Program-made: the position numbers and the translations under genes | The notes under the pieces: generated by a model | Seen by the model: the letters and a program-made list of their open reading frames with translations, nothing else | Database searches by the model: none | Told to the model about the DNA's origin: nothing | Assembly: GCF_019966495.1 (NCBI RefSeq) | Contig: NZ_JAIMIA010000011.1 | Span: 19,636 to 83,635, forward strand | Length of the DNA: 64,000 bases | Origin: Tateyamaria pelophila | Lineage (GTDB): Bacteria > Pseudomonadota > Alphaproteobacteria > Rhodobacterales > Rhodobacteraceae | Reading direction: 5' to 3' | Shown here: positions 38,913 through 48,497 of the stretch, piece after piece | How the letters are laid out: every line of letters starts with the position of its first letter | Numbering within the stretch: position 1 is the stretch's first letter

Positions 38913-40244
38913 ATGACCACAGACCTCGCCCAATTCGCCAAGGACAACGACGTCAAATACTTCATGATCTCCTTCACAGACCTCTTTGGCGGGCAACGGG
39001 CCAAGCTGGTCCCGGCGCAGGCCATTGCCGACATGCAGGTCGATGGTGCGGGCTTTGCAGGCTTTGCCACATGGCTCGACATGACGCCTGCGCACCCCGA
39101 CATGCTGGCCGTGCCGGACCCCTCCTCGGTGATCCAGCTGCCCTGGAAGCCCGAGGTCGCGTGGGTCGCGGCCAATTGCGTGATGGAGGGCGAAGACGTC
39201 GCCCAAGCCCCGCGCAACGTATTGCGCCGTCTGGTAAATGAGGCCGCCAGCGACGGGCTGCACGTCAAGACGGGCATCGAGGCCGAGTTCTTTCTGCTCA
39301 CCCCGGGCGGCGACCAGATCTCCGATCCCTTCGATACCGCGGCCAAGCCCTGCTATGATCAACAGGCCGTCATGCGGCGCTATGACGTGATCCGCGAAAT
39401 ATGCGACTACATGCTCGATCTGGGCTGGGGCCCCTACCAGAACGACCATGAGGACGCCAATGGCCAGTTCGAAATGAATTGGGACTTCGACGACGCCCTG
39501 CGCACCGCCGACAAACACTCGTTCTTCAAATTCATGGTCAAATCCGTGGCCGAAAAACACGGGCTGCGCGCCACCTTCATGCCCAAACCGATCGAAGGGC
39601 TGACGGGCAACGGGTGCCACGCCCATGTCTCGGTCTGGGATGCGCCGGGCGATGCAGCGAAGGTCAACGTCTTTGCCGGGGCCAAGGGAGACAGCCCGAC
39701 CGCTGAACTGGGCCTTTCGGACCAAGGCGCGCATTTTCTGGGCGGGATCATGAAGCACGCCTCCGCCCTCGCCGTGATCACCAACCCGACGGTCAACAGC
39801 TACAAACGCATCAACGCGCCACGCACCATGTCTGGCGCCACCTGGGCGCCCAACACGGTCACGTGGACGGGCAACAACCGCACCCACATGGTCCGCGTGC
39901 CCGGCCCCGGCCGGTTTGAATTGCGTCTGCCGGATGGGGCCACCAACCCCTACCTGCTCCAAGCGGTCATCATCGCCGCCGGGCTCGATGGCATCCGTTC
40001 CATGGCCGATCCCGGCCCGCGCCACGACATCGATATGTACGCCGACGGGCATACCGTGACCGACGCGCCCAAACTGCCGCTCAACATGCTCGACGCGGTA
40101 CGTACATTCGGGGAAGATACCAGCCTGCGCGAGATGATGGGCGCAGAATTTTCGGCCTCTTACATCAAGATGAAAGTGCAGGAGTGGAATGACTTCACCG
40201 CGCACTTCTCTCAATGGGAAAAAGACAACACGCTCGACATCTAA
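38913..40244 (+). CDS. gmaS: Gamma-glutamylmethylamide synthetase
   Basis: 443 residues of the glutamine synthetase fold. Family motifs are a beta-grasp N-terminus (FTDLFGGQRAKLVPA), EAEFFLL with the metal glutamates, NGCHAHVSVWD and a C-terminal RTMSGATWAPN region. Position after mgsABC marks it as GmaS rather than GlnA: it joins methylamine to glutamate using ATP. The ATG at 38913 is preferred because it opens MTTDLAQFAKDNDVKYFMI, the usual family start; an in-frame ATG at 38865 is less likely. Confidence 0.88.
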   Translation: MTTDLAQFAKDNDVKYFMISFTDLFGGQRAKLVPAQAIADMQVDGAGFAGFATWLDMTPAHPDMLAVPDPSSVIQLPWKPEVAWVAANCVMEGEDVAQAPRNVLRRLVNEAASDGLHVKTGIEAEFFLLTPGGDQISDPFDTAAKPCYDQQAVMRRYDVIREICDYMLDLGWGPYQNDHEDANGQFEMNWDFDDALRTADKHSFFKFMVKSVAEKHGLRATFMPKPIEGLTGNGCHAHVSVWDAPGDAAKVNVFAGAKGDSPTAELGLSDQGAHFLGGIMKHASALAVITNPTVNSYKRINAPRTMSGATWAPNTVTWTGNNRTHMVRVPGPGRFELRLPDGATNPYLLQAVIIAAGLDGIRSMADPGPRHDIDMYADGHTVTDAPKLPLNMLDAVRTFGEDTSLREMMGAEFSASYIKMKVQEWNDFTAHFSQWEKDNTLDI

Positions 40245-40256
40245 GGTCTGATGTTC

Positions 40257-40279
40257 GAGAGGATGTTGGCCACCCTCTC
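40257..40279 (+). terminator. Weak hairpin after gmaS
   Basis: GAGAGG (40257-40262) and CCTCTC (40274-40279) form a 6-bp stem with an 11-base loop 12 bp after the gmaS stop. No T-tract follows, so this is a weak terminator candidate. Confidence 0.3.
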
Positions 40280-40376
40280 AAAACTGCGGAATATGCATGG
40301 CAAATGGCTCAGGTTGAGTTGCCTCGGGTCACGCATCCGAAGCTGACAGACCGGGGCCACGCGGGACAATAACCGA

Positions 40377-40814
40377 TCAAACGGTCGCTTCTCCTTGCCG
40401 GGCGAGTGCGGCCTGCAATGCTTTGGCGATCAGGATGCCCGCCAGCAGTGCGCCCACAAAGACGAAAACCTCCGACCGGCCCGTACCAAGGGCAGGCAAT
40501 GCCCCCCCCGGACAGAATCCCGCAATCCCCCAGCCGATCCCGAAAAACGCCGATCCACCGATAAGGGGCAGATCAAAGTCCCGGCGTGTGGGCAATTGGA
40601 AACCGGACGCCATGATCGGGGCCTTTCGTTTCAAGACCACCCGATACCCGAAAAAGGTAACGAGCAGTGCGCCGCCCATGACAAAGGCAAGGCTGGGGTC
40701 CCACGTCCCTGCAAGATCAAAAAAGTTCAGCACTTTGGCAGGATTGGCCATGCCAGAGATCGAGATGCCGACGCCAAAGATCAGCCCGATCAGGTAAACA
40801 ATAATCAAACGCAT
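40377..40814 (-). CDS. YeeE/YedE family transporter, second half-subunit (PmpB-like)
   Basis: 145 residues, about four helices, with the family motif GIAGFCPGGALPALG near residue 105; the cysteine is the likely sulfur-relay residue. Together with the gene 3 bp upstream it makes a two-part form of the YeeE/YedE (TsuA) transporter, which moves thiosulfate or related sulfur compounds across the inner membrane. Single-chain YeeE is about twice as long. It is the last gene of its operon. Confidence 0.82.
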   Translation of the reverse strand: MRLIIVYLIGLIFGVGISISGMANPAKVLNFFDLAGTWDPSLAFVMGGALLVTFFGYRVVLKRKAPIMASGFQLPTRRDFDLPLIGGSAFFGIGWGIAGFCPGGALPALGTGRSEVFVFVGALLAGILIAKALQAALARQGEATV

Positions 40815-40817
40815 GGC

Positions 40818-41252
40818 TCAGCCTCCGATCACATGACGCACGACAAAAACTGTGACGGCCGTTGTTGCCATAAAGGTTAGCGTCGCCACGATCGAGCGCG
40901 GCGACAGACGCGCCATTCCGCAGACCCCATGGCCCGAGGTGCAGCCCGATCCGAATGTCACTCCGATCCCGACGATCAGCCCGCCGACGACCAGCATTCC
41001 GGTTGACACGGGCACTTGAACAACGGGCATCTGCCCCGTCAACGCCAAGACGACCAAAGGTCCGCTGACCATTCCGGCGACCATCGCCGCGCGCCAGACC
41101 CAATCGGCCCCGCTGGCAGGCTGTAGCAGTCCCGCAACAATGCCCGTAGCGCCCATCACACGGCCCATGGTGGCCATCAACAACACAGCGGCAAGACCGA
41201 TCAGGGCTCCGCCGCCAAGCGATTGCAAAGGTGTAAAGACAGTCTCCATCAT
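40818..41252 (-). CDS. YeeE/YedE family transporter, first half-subunit (PmpA-like)
   Basis: 144 residues from the ATG at 41252, which overlaps the stop of the DUF2892 gene by one base; a second ATG is the next codon. The signature [17 protein letters not shown] near residue 110 holds the conserved cysteine. About four helices. It pairs with the following half-subunit to form a sulfur-compound transporter. No persulfide dioxygenase or BigR-type regulator gene is nearby. Confidence 0.82.
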   Translation of the reverse strand: MMETVFTPLQSLGGGALIGLAAVLLMATMGRVMGATGIVAGLLQPASGADWVWRAAMVAGMVSGPLVVLALTGQMPVVQVPVSTGMLVVGGLIVGIGVTFGSGCTSGHGVCGMARLSPRSIVATLTFMATTAVTVFVVRHVIGG

Positions 41253-41464
41253 CAGATCTTGCACGTCTGAATGCCGAGGACCCGGTAGAGCGGGCAAAAC
41301 TTGAGTGCCGACGTCCCGATCAGGACAAGACCGACAATCACCGCGATCAAAGTCGCAGTTGTGGACGCAAACAATGGCGCGCCACTCAAAAAGGGCAATC
41401 CAAGCATCACGATCCCGAGGATGATCCGCAAGGTGCGGTCAATAGTACCAACATTCGCTGTCAT
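41252..41464 (-). CDS. DUF2892 family membrane protein (YgaP transmembrane-like)
   Basis: 70 residues with two helices. The N-terminal NVGTIDRTLRIILGI and the C-terminal CPLYRVLGIQTCK are typical of the DUF2892 family, which is often linked to rhodanese or YeeE genes and sulfur trafficking. It is first in the three-gene unit with the split YeeE transporter, and its stop overlaps the next ATG. The role is inferred from that link. Confidence 0.8.
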   Translation of the reverse strand: MTANVGTIDRTLRIILGIVMLGLPFLSGAPLFASTTATLIAVIVGLVLIGTSALKFCPLYRVLGIQTCKI

Positions 41465-41879
41465 CAGAACGACTCCTTTTTCAAACCTGCCCCAACTCTA
41501 CACTGCTCAGCCACCGTTGGTCGGTGACAAAGTCACGAAGACCGGCAAAATTTCGGAAATTCGCCGCAAAGCCGCCCCTGGAGCATTTTTGGGGCTTTGT
41601 TTGTTGACGGTCGCGGTCGCGCGAACCGTGTCGATCACGGATACCCGCAATGCCGCAGCGCTGGATCAAGGGTCCCCTACAAATGCCACGCCTGCACAGA
41701 CGAACCCGGCAAGGCCGCATGCCCCGACATCAAGTTCGCTCAGGATTCCGGCAACTGGCACCATACCCGCCACAGATTTAGGCGTGCAGGCCCCGTGCGG
41801 GGCACAGGCCAACCGACCTTCTTTGAAATTGCGGCGTCTTGAACTTCGATATTTGAAACCATTTGTCCGGGAGTTTTCA
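41465..41879. other. Divergent intergenic region before the ABC/amidohydrolase operon
   Basis: About 415 bp between the DUF2892 gene and the substrate-binding protein gene. The frame of the latter is open far upstream, but the sequence before 41880 lacks a signal peptide or motif and partly runs antisense to DUF2892. A small GTGAC-AAA-GTCAC hairpin lies near 41524-41536. No TPP or purine riboswitch core was recognised. Confidence 0.5.
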
Positions 41880-42875
41880 ATGTCTGCCATCGTCAAACAC
41901 CACGCCTTCGCCTGGCTCTTCGTCGCCAGCACCATCGCTGGGTCCGCCACTGCGCAAAATACCGAAGTCAGCTTTGGGACAAACTGGGTCGCTCAGGCCG
42001 AACATGGTGGATTTTATCAATCGGTCGCGGACGGCACCTATGCCGCGTGCGGGCTGGACGTGACGATTGTGCCCGGCGGTCCACAGGTCAACAATCAGGC
42101 GTTGATGGTTGCGGGGCGCATTGATTTCTACATGGGCGGCACTCTCGATGCGTTTTTCGCGATCGAACAGGGTCTGCCCATCGTCAACGTGATGGCCGCG
42201 TTCCAGAAAGATCCGCAGGTCCTCATTTCGCATCTTGGCAAGGTAAGCAGTTTTGAGGGTCTCAAGGACCTTACCATGATCGTTCAGGACGGTGCGACTT
42301 ATTATGATTGGATGAAGGCGGCCTACGGTTTCACCGATGCTCAGCGTCAACCCTACACGTTCAACGCGGCCCCGTTTCTGGTGAACGAGGATTCGGCGAT
42401 GCAAGGCTATCTGTCATCCGAACCCTACGCCATCACGTCCGAGACCGGTATGGTCCCCGACGTCTGGCTGATCGCGGATGCAGGCTTCAGCGCCTATTCG
42501 ACCACCGTACAGGCGACACCCGCGACGATTTCCCAAAGACCAGAGGTCGTTAAATGCTTTGTCGATGGGTCCATCACCGGCTGGTACAACTATCTTTACG
42601 GCGACAATGCTGCCGCGAACGCGCTGATCCTGTCGGACAATCCGGACATGTCGCAGGACAAGATCGATTTTGCGATCTCGAAAATGCTGGATGAAGGCAT
42701 CGTGGACAGCGGCGATACCGCCGAATTGGGAATCGGGGCGATGACCGACGCGCGGATGGCTGATTTCTATGCCAAAATGGTCGATGCCGGAGTGATTACG
42801 GACGGGCTCGACATCACGACATCCTACACCACGGAGTTTATCAACGCCGGTCTGGGTCTGGACCTCAAGCCCTGA
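41880..42875 (+). CDS. ABC transporter substrate-binding protein, NMT1/THI5-like
   Basis: 331 residues. The ATG at 41880 follows CGGGAG and opens a signal peptide (AFAWLFVASTIAGSATAQ, cleaved near residue 26). The mature protein has the NMT1/THI5-like fold: NWVAQAEHGGFYQSVADGTY is the usual first segment, and GGPQVNNQALMVAGRIDF follows. Homologues bind thiamine pyrimidine precursors, riboflavin, nitrate or sulfonates. It heads an eight-gene operon; 45 bp separate it from the ATPase gene. Confidence 0.85.
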   Translation: MSAIVKHHAFAWLFVASTIAGSATAQNTEVSFGTNWVAQAEHGGFYQSVADGTYAACGLDVTIVPGGPQVNNQALMVAGRIDFYMGGTLDAFFAIEQGLPIVNVMAAFQKDPQVLISHLGKVSSFEGLKDLTMIVQDGATYYDWMKAAYGFTDAQRQPYTFNAAPFLVNEDSAMQGYLSSEPYAITSETGMVPDVWLIADAGFSAYSTTVQATPATISQRPEVVKCFVDGSITGWYNYLYGDNAAANALILSDNPDMSQDKIDFAISKMLDEGIVDSGDTAELGIGAMTDARMADFYAKMVDAGVITDGLDITTSYTTEFINAGLGLDLKP

Positions 42876-42920
42876 TCGCGATGCCACCTTGCGCGGCACT
42901 GCCCGTCCGGAGGGATATCA

Positions 42921-43721
42921 ATGACCGTCCATGATCGCGCCGTTTTACCATTGGGCGCGCGCCGCCCGGTGCTGCGCATCAACGAGGTGGACAAGACCTT
43001 CAATGGCGGCGTGGTTGCCCTGCGCCGCCTGTCGCTGACGGTGAACGAGGGCGATTTCATTTCATTGCTGGGTCCGTCGGGCTGCGGCAAATCCACGGCG
43101 CTGCGCCTGATTGCCGGCCTGATGCGTCCGACCGTGGGACGGATCGTGTGGGAAGGGGGGCAAGGCAGTGACGACCTTGGTGTCGTTTTTCAGGAACCGA
43201 CCTTGATGCCATGGAACACGGTCGCCAAAAACGTCTGGTTGCCGTTCCGGTTGCGGGGCCAATCCTTTGCCTCGGTTAAGGATCGGATCATGGAGGCGCT
43301 GGCACTTGTGGGCCTCGAAAAGTTCGCTGACAGTTATCCGCGCGAATTGTCCGGGGGCATGAAGATGCGGGTGTCGATTGCGCGTGCCCTCGTCACCAAT
43401 CCCCGCCTGATCCTCATGGATGAACCCTTTGCAGCCCTGGACGAGATTACGCGGCAAAAGCTGAACGACGATCTCCTGTCGCTCAAGGCACGCACCGGGG
43501 CGACTGTCATTTTTGTCACCCATTCCGTGTTTGAAAGCGTGTTCCTGTCGGATCGTATTCTGGTCATGGCCGCACGCCCTGGGCGGATCATCAAGGAAAT
43601 CGAAGTCGATGCAGGCTACCCGCGCGGCATCGACTGGCGCACATCCCCCGAATATGCTGCCGTGGCGCGCGCAACCTCCGAAACATTGACCAGCACGCTT
43701 GCACCCGATGAGGTCCATTGA
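42921..43721 (+). CDS. ABC transporter ATP-binding protein (SsuB/TauB/ThiZ type)
   Basis: 266 residues. Walker A is GPSGCGKST (about residues 50-58), the signature LSGGMKMRVSIARAL, Walker B LILMDEPFAALDE and the H-loop FVTHSV. GGAGG precedes the ATG. The domain type matches the nitrate/sulfonate/pyrimidine importers that use NMT1-like binding proteins, agreeing with its neighbours. It nearly abuts the permease gene. Confidence 0.9.
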   Translation: MTVHDRAVLPLGARRPVLRINEVDKTFNGGVVALRRLSLTVNEGDFISLLGPSGCGKSTALRLIAGLMRPTVGRIVWEGGQGSDDLGVVFQEPTLMPWNTVAKNVWLPFRLRGQSFASVKDRIMEALALVGLEKFADSYPRELSGGMKMRVSIARALVTNPRLILMDEPFAALDEITRQKLNDDLLSLKARTGATVIFVTHSVFESVFLSDRILVMAARPGRIIKEIEVDAGYPRGIDWRTSPEYAAVARATSETLTSTLAPDEVH

Positions 43722-43722
43722 G

Positions 43723-44595
43723 ATGAGTGTGACGCACAATACCACCCCCCGCGATCAGCAAGGCTCCGGCCCGATCTTCGACGAAGAGGAAGAACGCTAC
43801 GCCCGCGCGCAGCGGATCGAGGCTATCGCGCGCTGGGTCGTGCCCATCGTCGTGCTGGCCCTCTCCATCTGGCTGTGGGATCGGGTCGTGGTCTGGAACG
43901 AGATCCCGCACTATGTGCTGCCCGGTCCCGGTCTGGTGCTCTCGACACTGTATGAAGATCGCGTGACGCTGTTCGCCTCGCTGCTGGTTACACTACAGAT
44001 CACCTTCATGGCGCTGGCCGTTGCCATCATCGGGGGTGTGGGGCTGGCCGTGCTTTTCACTCAAAGCAAGTTTGCCGAAATGTCGTTTTCGCCTTTCGCG
44101 GTGATCCTGCAGGTCACGCCGATCGTCTCGATTGCGCCGTTGATCTTTATCTATGTGGAAAATCGGCTGGTCGGGCTGTTGCTTTGCGCGTGGATCGTCG
44201 CGTTCTTTCCGATCCTGGCCAATACCACGCTGGGACTCAAATCCGCCGACCACAATCTGCGCGACCTGATGAACATCTACAAGGCAAGTCGCTGGCAACG
44301 TCTGCGGTTTCTGCAATTGCCGTCCGCCCTGCCCTATTTTCTGGGGGGCCTCCGGATCGCCGGGGGGCTGGCGTTGATCGGGGCTGTTGTCGCTGAATAC
44401 GTGGCGGGCACTGGCGGGATCGGGTCCGGCCTTGCCTTTCGCATCCTCGAGGCCGGGTATCGGCTCAATATCCCGCGGATGTTCGCCGCACTTTTGCTGA
44501 TTGCCTTGACCGGCATTGTCATCTTCGCAACCACTTCACTGATCAGTCACTTTGCATTGCGCAAATGGCATGAAAGCGCCATCAAAAGGGAATGA
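43723..44595 (+). CDS. ABC transporter permease (SsuC/ThiX type)
   Basis: 290 residues. The ATG at 43723 comes just after the ATPase stop; a further upstream ATG would overlap that gene. A cytoplasmic N-terminus of about 40 residues precedes roughly six helices. The inner-membrane permease loop that docks to the ATPase is near NIYKASRWQRLRFLQLPSAL. Its TGA overlaps the amidohydrolase ATG. Confidence 0.9.
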   Translation: MSVTHNTTPRDQQGSGPIFDEEEERYARAQRIEAIARWVVPIVVLALSIWLWDRVVVWNEIPHYVLPGPGLVLSTLYEDRVTLFASLLVTLQITFMALAVAIIGGVGLAVLFTQSKFAEMSFSPFAVILQVTPIVSIAPLIFIYVENRLVGLLLCAWIVAFFPILANTTLGLKSADHNLRDLMNIYKASRWQRLRFLQLPSALPYFLGGLRIAGGLALIGAVVAEYVAGTGGIGSGLAFRILEAGYRLNIPRMFAALLLIALTGIVIFATTSLISHFALRKWHESAIKRE

Positions 44596-45869
44596 CCTTG
44601 GGCTATATGACACTCCCCACGAACGGACCGTTGCACCTGAAGAACCTCACCATACCGGGGTGCCTGGTTGATCAGGACACGGCGCTGGCGTCTCTGGATC
44701 TGACCATTGCAAACGGCAAGATCAGCACGCCGCTTGAGCGGGCAGAGGTGATCGACATGAAGGGGGCAATGGTCTTTCCCGCTTTCATCGATATGCACAC
44801 CCATCTCGACAAGGGGCATATCTGGCCACGCACGCCCAATCCCGACGGATCCTTCGAAGGGGCCATCAACGCCGTCAGCAATGACAAGACCGGAAAATGG
44901 GGCGTCGATGATCTGCGGCCGCGCATGAGTTTTTCGCTCAGGTCTGCCTATGCCCACGGCACCCGCGCGATCCGCACCCATCTGGATCAGTTCGACCCGA
45001 AACATGACGCAAGCTGGCCACTGTTTTCCGAACTGCGGGCCGAGTGGGCGGGGCGCATCGACCTGCAAGCCGCTTGCCTCGCCAATTGCGAAATGGTGGA
45101 GGATGCCGCGCGCTTCACCGCCATCGCAGATCTGGTCGCCGCCCATGAGGGCGTTCTGGGCGGGCTCACGATCCCGAATGACCAACTGGACTGGCAGCTT
45201 GAAACCTTCCTCGGGGCGGCGCAATCGCGCGGTATCGCGGCGGATTTCCACGTGGATGAAACGCTTGATCCAGACGTCAATACGCTGAAACACATCGCCC
45301 AATCGGTTCTGGATCACGGCTTTGACATGTCCGTCACCGTGGGCCACTTGTGTTCCCTGTCCACGATGGACGAGGCAACCGCGCTCAACACCCTCGATCT
45401 GGTGGCGCGCGCCGGGCTGCATGTGGTCAGCCTGCCCATGTGCAATCTCTATCTGCAAGATCGGCATCCGGCCCGCACACCGCGCTATCGCGGCATCACG
45501 CTGGTGCACGAGATGAGGGCACGCGGCATCAATGTCAGCTTTGCCTCGGACAACACGCGCGATCCGTTTTATGCGTACGGGGACATGGACATGCTCGAGG
45601 TGATGCGCGAGGCGACCCGGATCGGGCATCTGGATCATGCAGAGCTCGACTGGGTGGATGCATTCTTGGGCAATCCCGCCAAGGCTACCGGCTTTGACGC
45701 GCCCTCGCTTGCCCCAGGCGCACCCGCCGATCTGGTGATCTGCCGCGCGCGCGAGTGGACGGAACTCTTTGCGCGCCCCCAGGCCGATCGCATCGTGCTA
45801 CGCGACGGCGTACAGATCGACACCACTCTCCCCGACTATGCAGAGCTTGACCCGCTGATGAGGACCTAA
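44592..45869 (+). CDS. Amidohydrolase family protein, cytosine deaminase-like
   Basis: 425 residues with the metal-dependent hydrolase barrel of the cytosine deaminase/AtzC group. HTHLDKGH (about residues 72-79) gives two metal histidines, DFHVDETLD the third, VGHLCSLS the fourth and ASDNTRDPF the catalytic Asp. Members deaminate or dechlorinate nitrogen rings such as cytosine, creatinine or s-triazine intermediates. The substrate here is unknown, but the transporter in the same operon should bring it in. It overlaps both neighbours. Confidence 0.85.
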   Translation: MTLGYMTLPTNGPLHLKNLTIPGCLVDQDTALASLDLTIANGKISTPLERAEVIDMKGAMVFPAFIDMHTHLDKGHIWPRTPNPDGSFEGAINAVSNDKTGKWGVDDLRPRMSFSLRSAYAHGTRAIRTHLDQFDPKHDASWPLFSELRAEWAGRIDLQAACLANCEMVEDAARFTAIADLVAAHEGVLGGLTIPNDQLDWQLETFLGAAQSRGIAADFHVDETLDPDVNTLKHIAQSVLDHGFDMSVTVGHLCSLSTMDEATALNTLDLVARAGLHVVSLPMCNLYLQDRHPARTPRYRGITLVHEMRARGINVSFASDNTRDPFYAYGDMDMLEVMREATRIGHLDHAELDWVDAFLGNPAKATGFDAPSLAPGAPADLVICRAREWTELFARPQADRIVLRDGVQIDTTLPDYAELDPLMRT

Positions 45870-47275
45870 TGACCGCACCCAACATCACTGCCGCCATGGA
45901 GGCGCTTGCGCATCTCGAGATCGACGTGAACCCGGCCTCGGTCAAAGCCAAGAGCCGCGACTTCTTTTGGTACTCACCCGTGCTCAAGGATCGGCTGGAC
46001 GGGTTGGTCGCGGACTTCGTTGCGACACCCAAATCGCAGGACGAGGTGATCGAGATCCTGCGCACCTGCTATGCCCACGACGTGCCCGTCACCACTCGGG
46101 GGGCCGGTACCGGCAATTACGGTCAGGCGATCCCGCTTGCGGGCGGCTGTATCCTGCACCTGCACAAGATGGACGCGGTCAAAGACATCCAGCCGGGCCG
46201 TTTCGTGGCGGAACCGGGCTGTTTGCTCAAGGACATCGACGCAGCTTGCAAGGCGCATTCCGGGCAGGAATTGCGCATGTTTTCATCGACATGGGCGACG
46301 GCCACAATCGGCGGTTTTATCGCGGGCGGCTCTGGCGGTGTCGGTTCGATCCACTGGGGGTCGTTGCGCGATGTGGGCAATATCATCCGCCTGCGCGTCG
46401 TCACGATGGAAGCCGAGCCCCGCGTCATAGACATCACGGGCGATGATTTGCACAGGGTCAGCCACGCTTACGGGACCAACGGGATCATCACCGAGATCGA
46501 GATGCCGCTGGCCGCCGCCTATGAGTGGGTGGACCTTTTCGTCAGCTTCAAGGACTTCGGCCAAGCGCTTGAATATTCCTATAACCTCGCCTCCTGCGAC
46601 GGGCTCCTGATGAAACTGGCCACCGTGTTCGAGGCCCCGGTCGCCAAAGACTATTTCCAGCGCGTCGCGCCGTATGTCGACAGCGATGACGTGGTTGTAG
46701 CGCTGATGATCGCGCCACACTCGATGCCGGGGTTTGAGACGTTCACGCGCAGCCATGACAGCGCAAAGGTGATCTACCGCTCGGACGATCATGACTGGGC
46801 ACGATCGCCGGGCCGTGTCTTTGAATACGGTTGGAACCACACGACGCTGCGTGCGCTCAAGGTCGATCCGTCGATCACCTATCTGCAGGTGGGCTATGGC
46901 ACCGATGACCCGATCCCTTTGATCGAGAAGATCCGCGACATGTTCTCGCCCGAGGTCCTGCAGCATATCGAAGTGACCCGTCAGGGCGGCAAGATCGGCA
47001 TGGGCGGCCTCAGCCTTGTGAAGTTCACAAACGAGGCGCGGCTGGACGAAATCGTGGCCCAGCACGAAGCCGAAGGGGCGATGATTTTCAACCCACATCG
47101 CTACACGCTGGAAGAAGGCGGACGGCAATCGACCGACGAACGCCAGCTAGATTTCAAACGACAAGCCGATCCCAAAGGCTTGCTGAACCCCGGCAAGATG
47201 ATCGCCTGGGACGATCCCGATTGGTCCTATGACGGGATGTATGCCTATCCCGGTCTGAGCAAGGCCGCCGAGTGA
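45869..47275 (+). CDS. FAD-linked oxidase (GlcD / FAD_binding_4 type)
   Basis: 468 residues of the PCMH-type FAD-binding oxidase family. The FAD-loop TTRGAGTGNYGQAIPLAGG lies at about residues 75-93. EPGCLLKDIDAACKAHSGQELRMF and GGFIAGGSGGVGSIHWGSLRD are further family segments. Related proteins oxidise 2-hydroxy acids or alcohols. It overlaps the amidohydrolase stop by one base (TAATG) and the next gene by 4 bp. The role in the pathway is unknown: it may oxidise the ring-opened product or the ring itself. Confidence 0.85.
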   Translation: MTAPNITAAMEALAHLEIDVNPASVKAKSRDFFWYSPVLKDRLDGLVADFVATPKSQDEVIEILRTCYAHDVPVTTRGAGTGNYGQAIPLAGGCILHLHKMDAVKDIQPGRFVAEPGCLLKDIDAACKAHSGQELRMFSSTWATATIGGFIAGGSGGVGSIHWGSLRDVGNIIRLRVVTMEAEPRVIDITGDDLHRVSHAYGTNGIITEIEMPLAAAYEWVDLFVSFKDFGQALEYSYNLASCDGLLMKLATVFEAPVAKDYFQRVAPYVDSDDVVVALMIAPHSMPGFETFTRSHDSAKVIYRSDDHDWARSPGRVFEYGWNHTTLRALKVDPSITYLQVGYGTDDPIPLIEKIRDMFSPEVLQHIEVTRQGGKIGMGGLSLVKFTNEARLDEIVAQHEAEGAMIFNPHRYTLEEGGRQSTDERQLDFKRQADPKGLLNPGKMIAWDDPDWSYDGMYAYPGLSKAAE

Positions 47276-47856
47276 TGGCAAAGGTTCTGGTGATCCACGC
47301 CCACCCCTGCGCCGAGAGCTTTTCCAGCGCCCTGAACAGAGCCACGGTCGATGCGCTTAGCGGCGCGGGCTGGGACGTGGATGCCTGTGATCTCAATGCG
47401 GAAGGGTTCAACCCGGTTCTGAGCGCGCAGGAACGGCGCAATTACCACGATACCAGCAGCAACACCCGGCCGGTTCAGGGCTATGTGGACCGCCTGCGTG
47501 CCGCGGACGCGATGGTGCTGGTCTTTCCGGTCTGGAATTTTGGCTACCCCGCCATCCTCAAAGGCTATTTCGACCGGGTGTTTCTGCCCGGCGTGTCCTT
47601 TGATCTGAAGGAGGGCCGCGTGCAAGGATGCCTGTCCAACATTCGCAAGCTGGCCGCCATCACCACCTATGGCGCGACGCCGTGGCGGGCCTTTCTCGCG
47701 GGTGATCCGCCGCGCAAGCTGATCAAGCGCGCGGTCTGGGGCGTGACCAGACCCGACAAGGTCCGCTATCTCGCCTTGCATGACATGAACAACGCGAGCC
47801 AAACCCAACGCGACAATTTTCTGGACAAGGTGACAGCGGAAATGGCGGCGTTCTGA
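47272..47856 (+). CDS. NAD(P)H oxidoreductase, flavodoxin-like fold (first copy)
   Basis: 194 residues of the NQO/MdaB flavodoxin_2 family. VIHAHPCAESFSSALN at the N-terminus binds FMN phosphate, and VFPVWNFGYPAILKGYFDRVFLPG is the family core. It makes reduced flavin or quinol from NAD(P)H. It sits in tandem with a second, divergent copy and overlaps both neighbours by a base or a few, so it belongs to the operon. Confidence 0.85.
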   Translation: MMAKVLVIHAHPCAESFSSALNRATVDALSGAGWDVDACDLNAEGFNPVLSAQERRNYHDTSSNTRPVQGYVDRLRAADAMVLVFPVWNFGYPAILKGYFDRVFLPGVSFDLKEGRVQGCLSNIRKLAAITTYGATPWRAFLAGDPPRKLIKRAVWGVTRPDKVRYLALHDMNNASQTQRDNFLDKVTAEMAAF

Positions 47857-48497
47857 TGCGGGCATTGGTCATCTATTGTCACCCGGTCGGCGACAGCTTC
47901 AACGCAGCGATCCGCGATCTTGTGTTGGACAAGCTGCGAAACGCAGGTGCGGAGTATCGGCTGATTGATCTTTATGCCGATGGGTTTCAGCCGGTTCTGA
48001 GCGCGGATGAATTGGCAGGCTACGTTGACAGCCCGGCCAATCGCACGCCGGTCGCCGCGCATTGTGCCGCCGTTGCATGGTGCGATGCCCTGATCTTTGT
48101 CTATCCGACCTGGTGGTACGGGTTGCCTGCGATGCTCAAAGGGTGGCTGGACCGTGTTTTGCTGCCCGATCTTGCCTTTCTGATGCCTGACGCGGAGAAC
48201 GCTGATATCCGACCCGGCTTGCAACAGATCACCCGCCTGGGCGTGTTCACCACCTGCGGGGCAAGCTGGTGGCTGATGCAATGGGTTGGTGCGCCCGGCA
48301 AACGGACCCTGTTTCGCGGTCTGGGCGTTTTGTTGCACCCCGGCGCGAAAAAGGTCTTTGCCGCGCATTACCTGATGGACCGATCCACCGATGCAAGCCG
48401 CGCCAAACACCTCGCCCGCGTTGCCGACAGGATGGACCAATTTCTGGGAGGGACGCAACCAGCCCTCTCACACCCCAAGACAAAGGCGACCCCATGA
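47856..48497 (+). CDS. NAD(P)H oxidoreductase, flavodoxin-like fold (second copy)
   Basis: 213 residues of the same flavodoxin_2 family (VIYCHPVGDSFNAAI; VYPTWWYGLPAMLKGWLDRVLLP). The two adjacent copies share layout but differ widely in sequence, so they are an old duplication, perhaps forming a heterodimer or serving two steps. The C-terminus is about 15 residues longer and proline-rich. It overlaps the creatininase-family start (ATGA). Confidence 0.84.
   Translation: MRALVIYCHPVGDSFNAAIRDLVLDKLRNAGAEYRLIDLYADGFQPVLSADELAGYVDSPANRTPVAAHCAAVAWCDALIFVYPTWWYGLPAMLKGWLDRVLLPDLAFLMPDAENADIRPGLQQITRLGVFTTCGASWWLMQWVGAPGKRTLFRGLGVLLHPGAKKVFAAHYLMDRSTDASRAKHLARVADRMDQFLGGTQPALSHPKTKATP

Noticed and set aside
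41465..41879. Riboswitch (TPP, purine or FMN) before the NMT1-like operon
   Set aside because: The conserved core sequences of these classes were not seen; only small hairpins are present.
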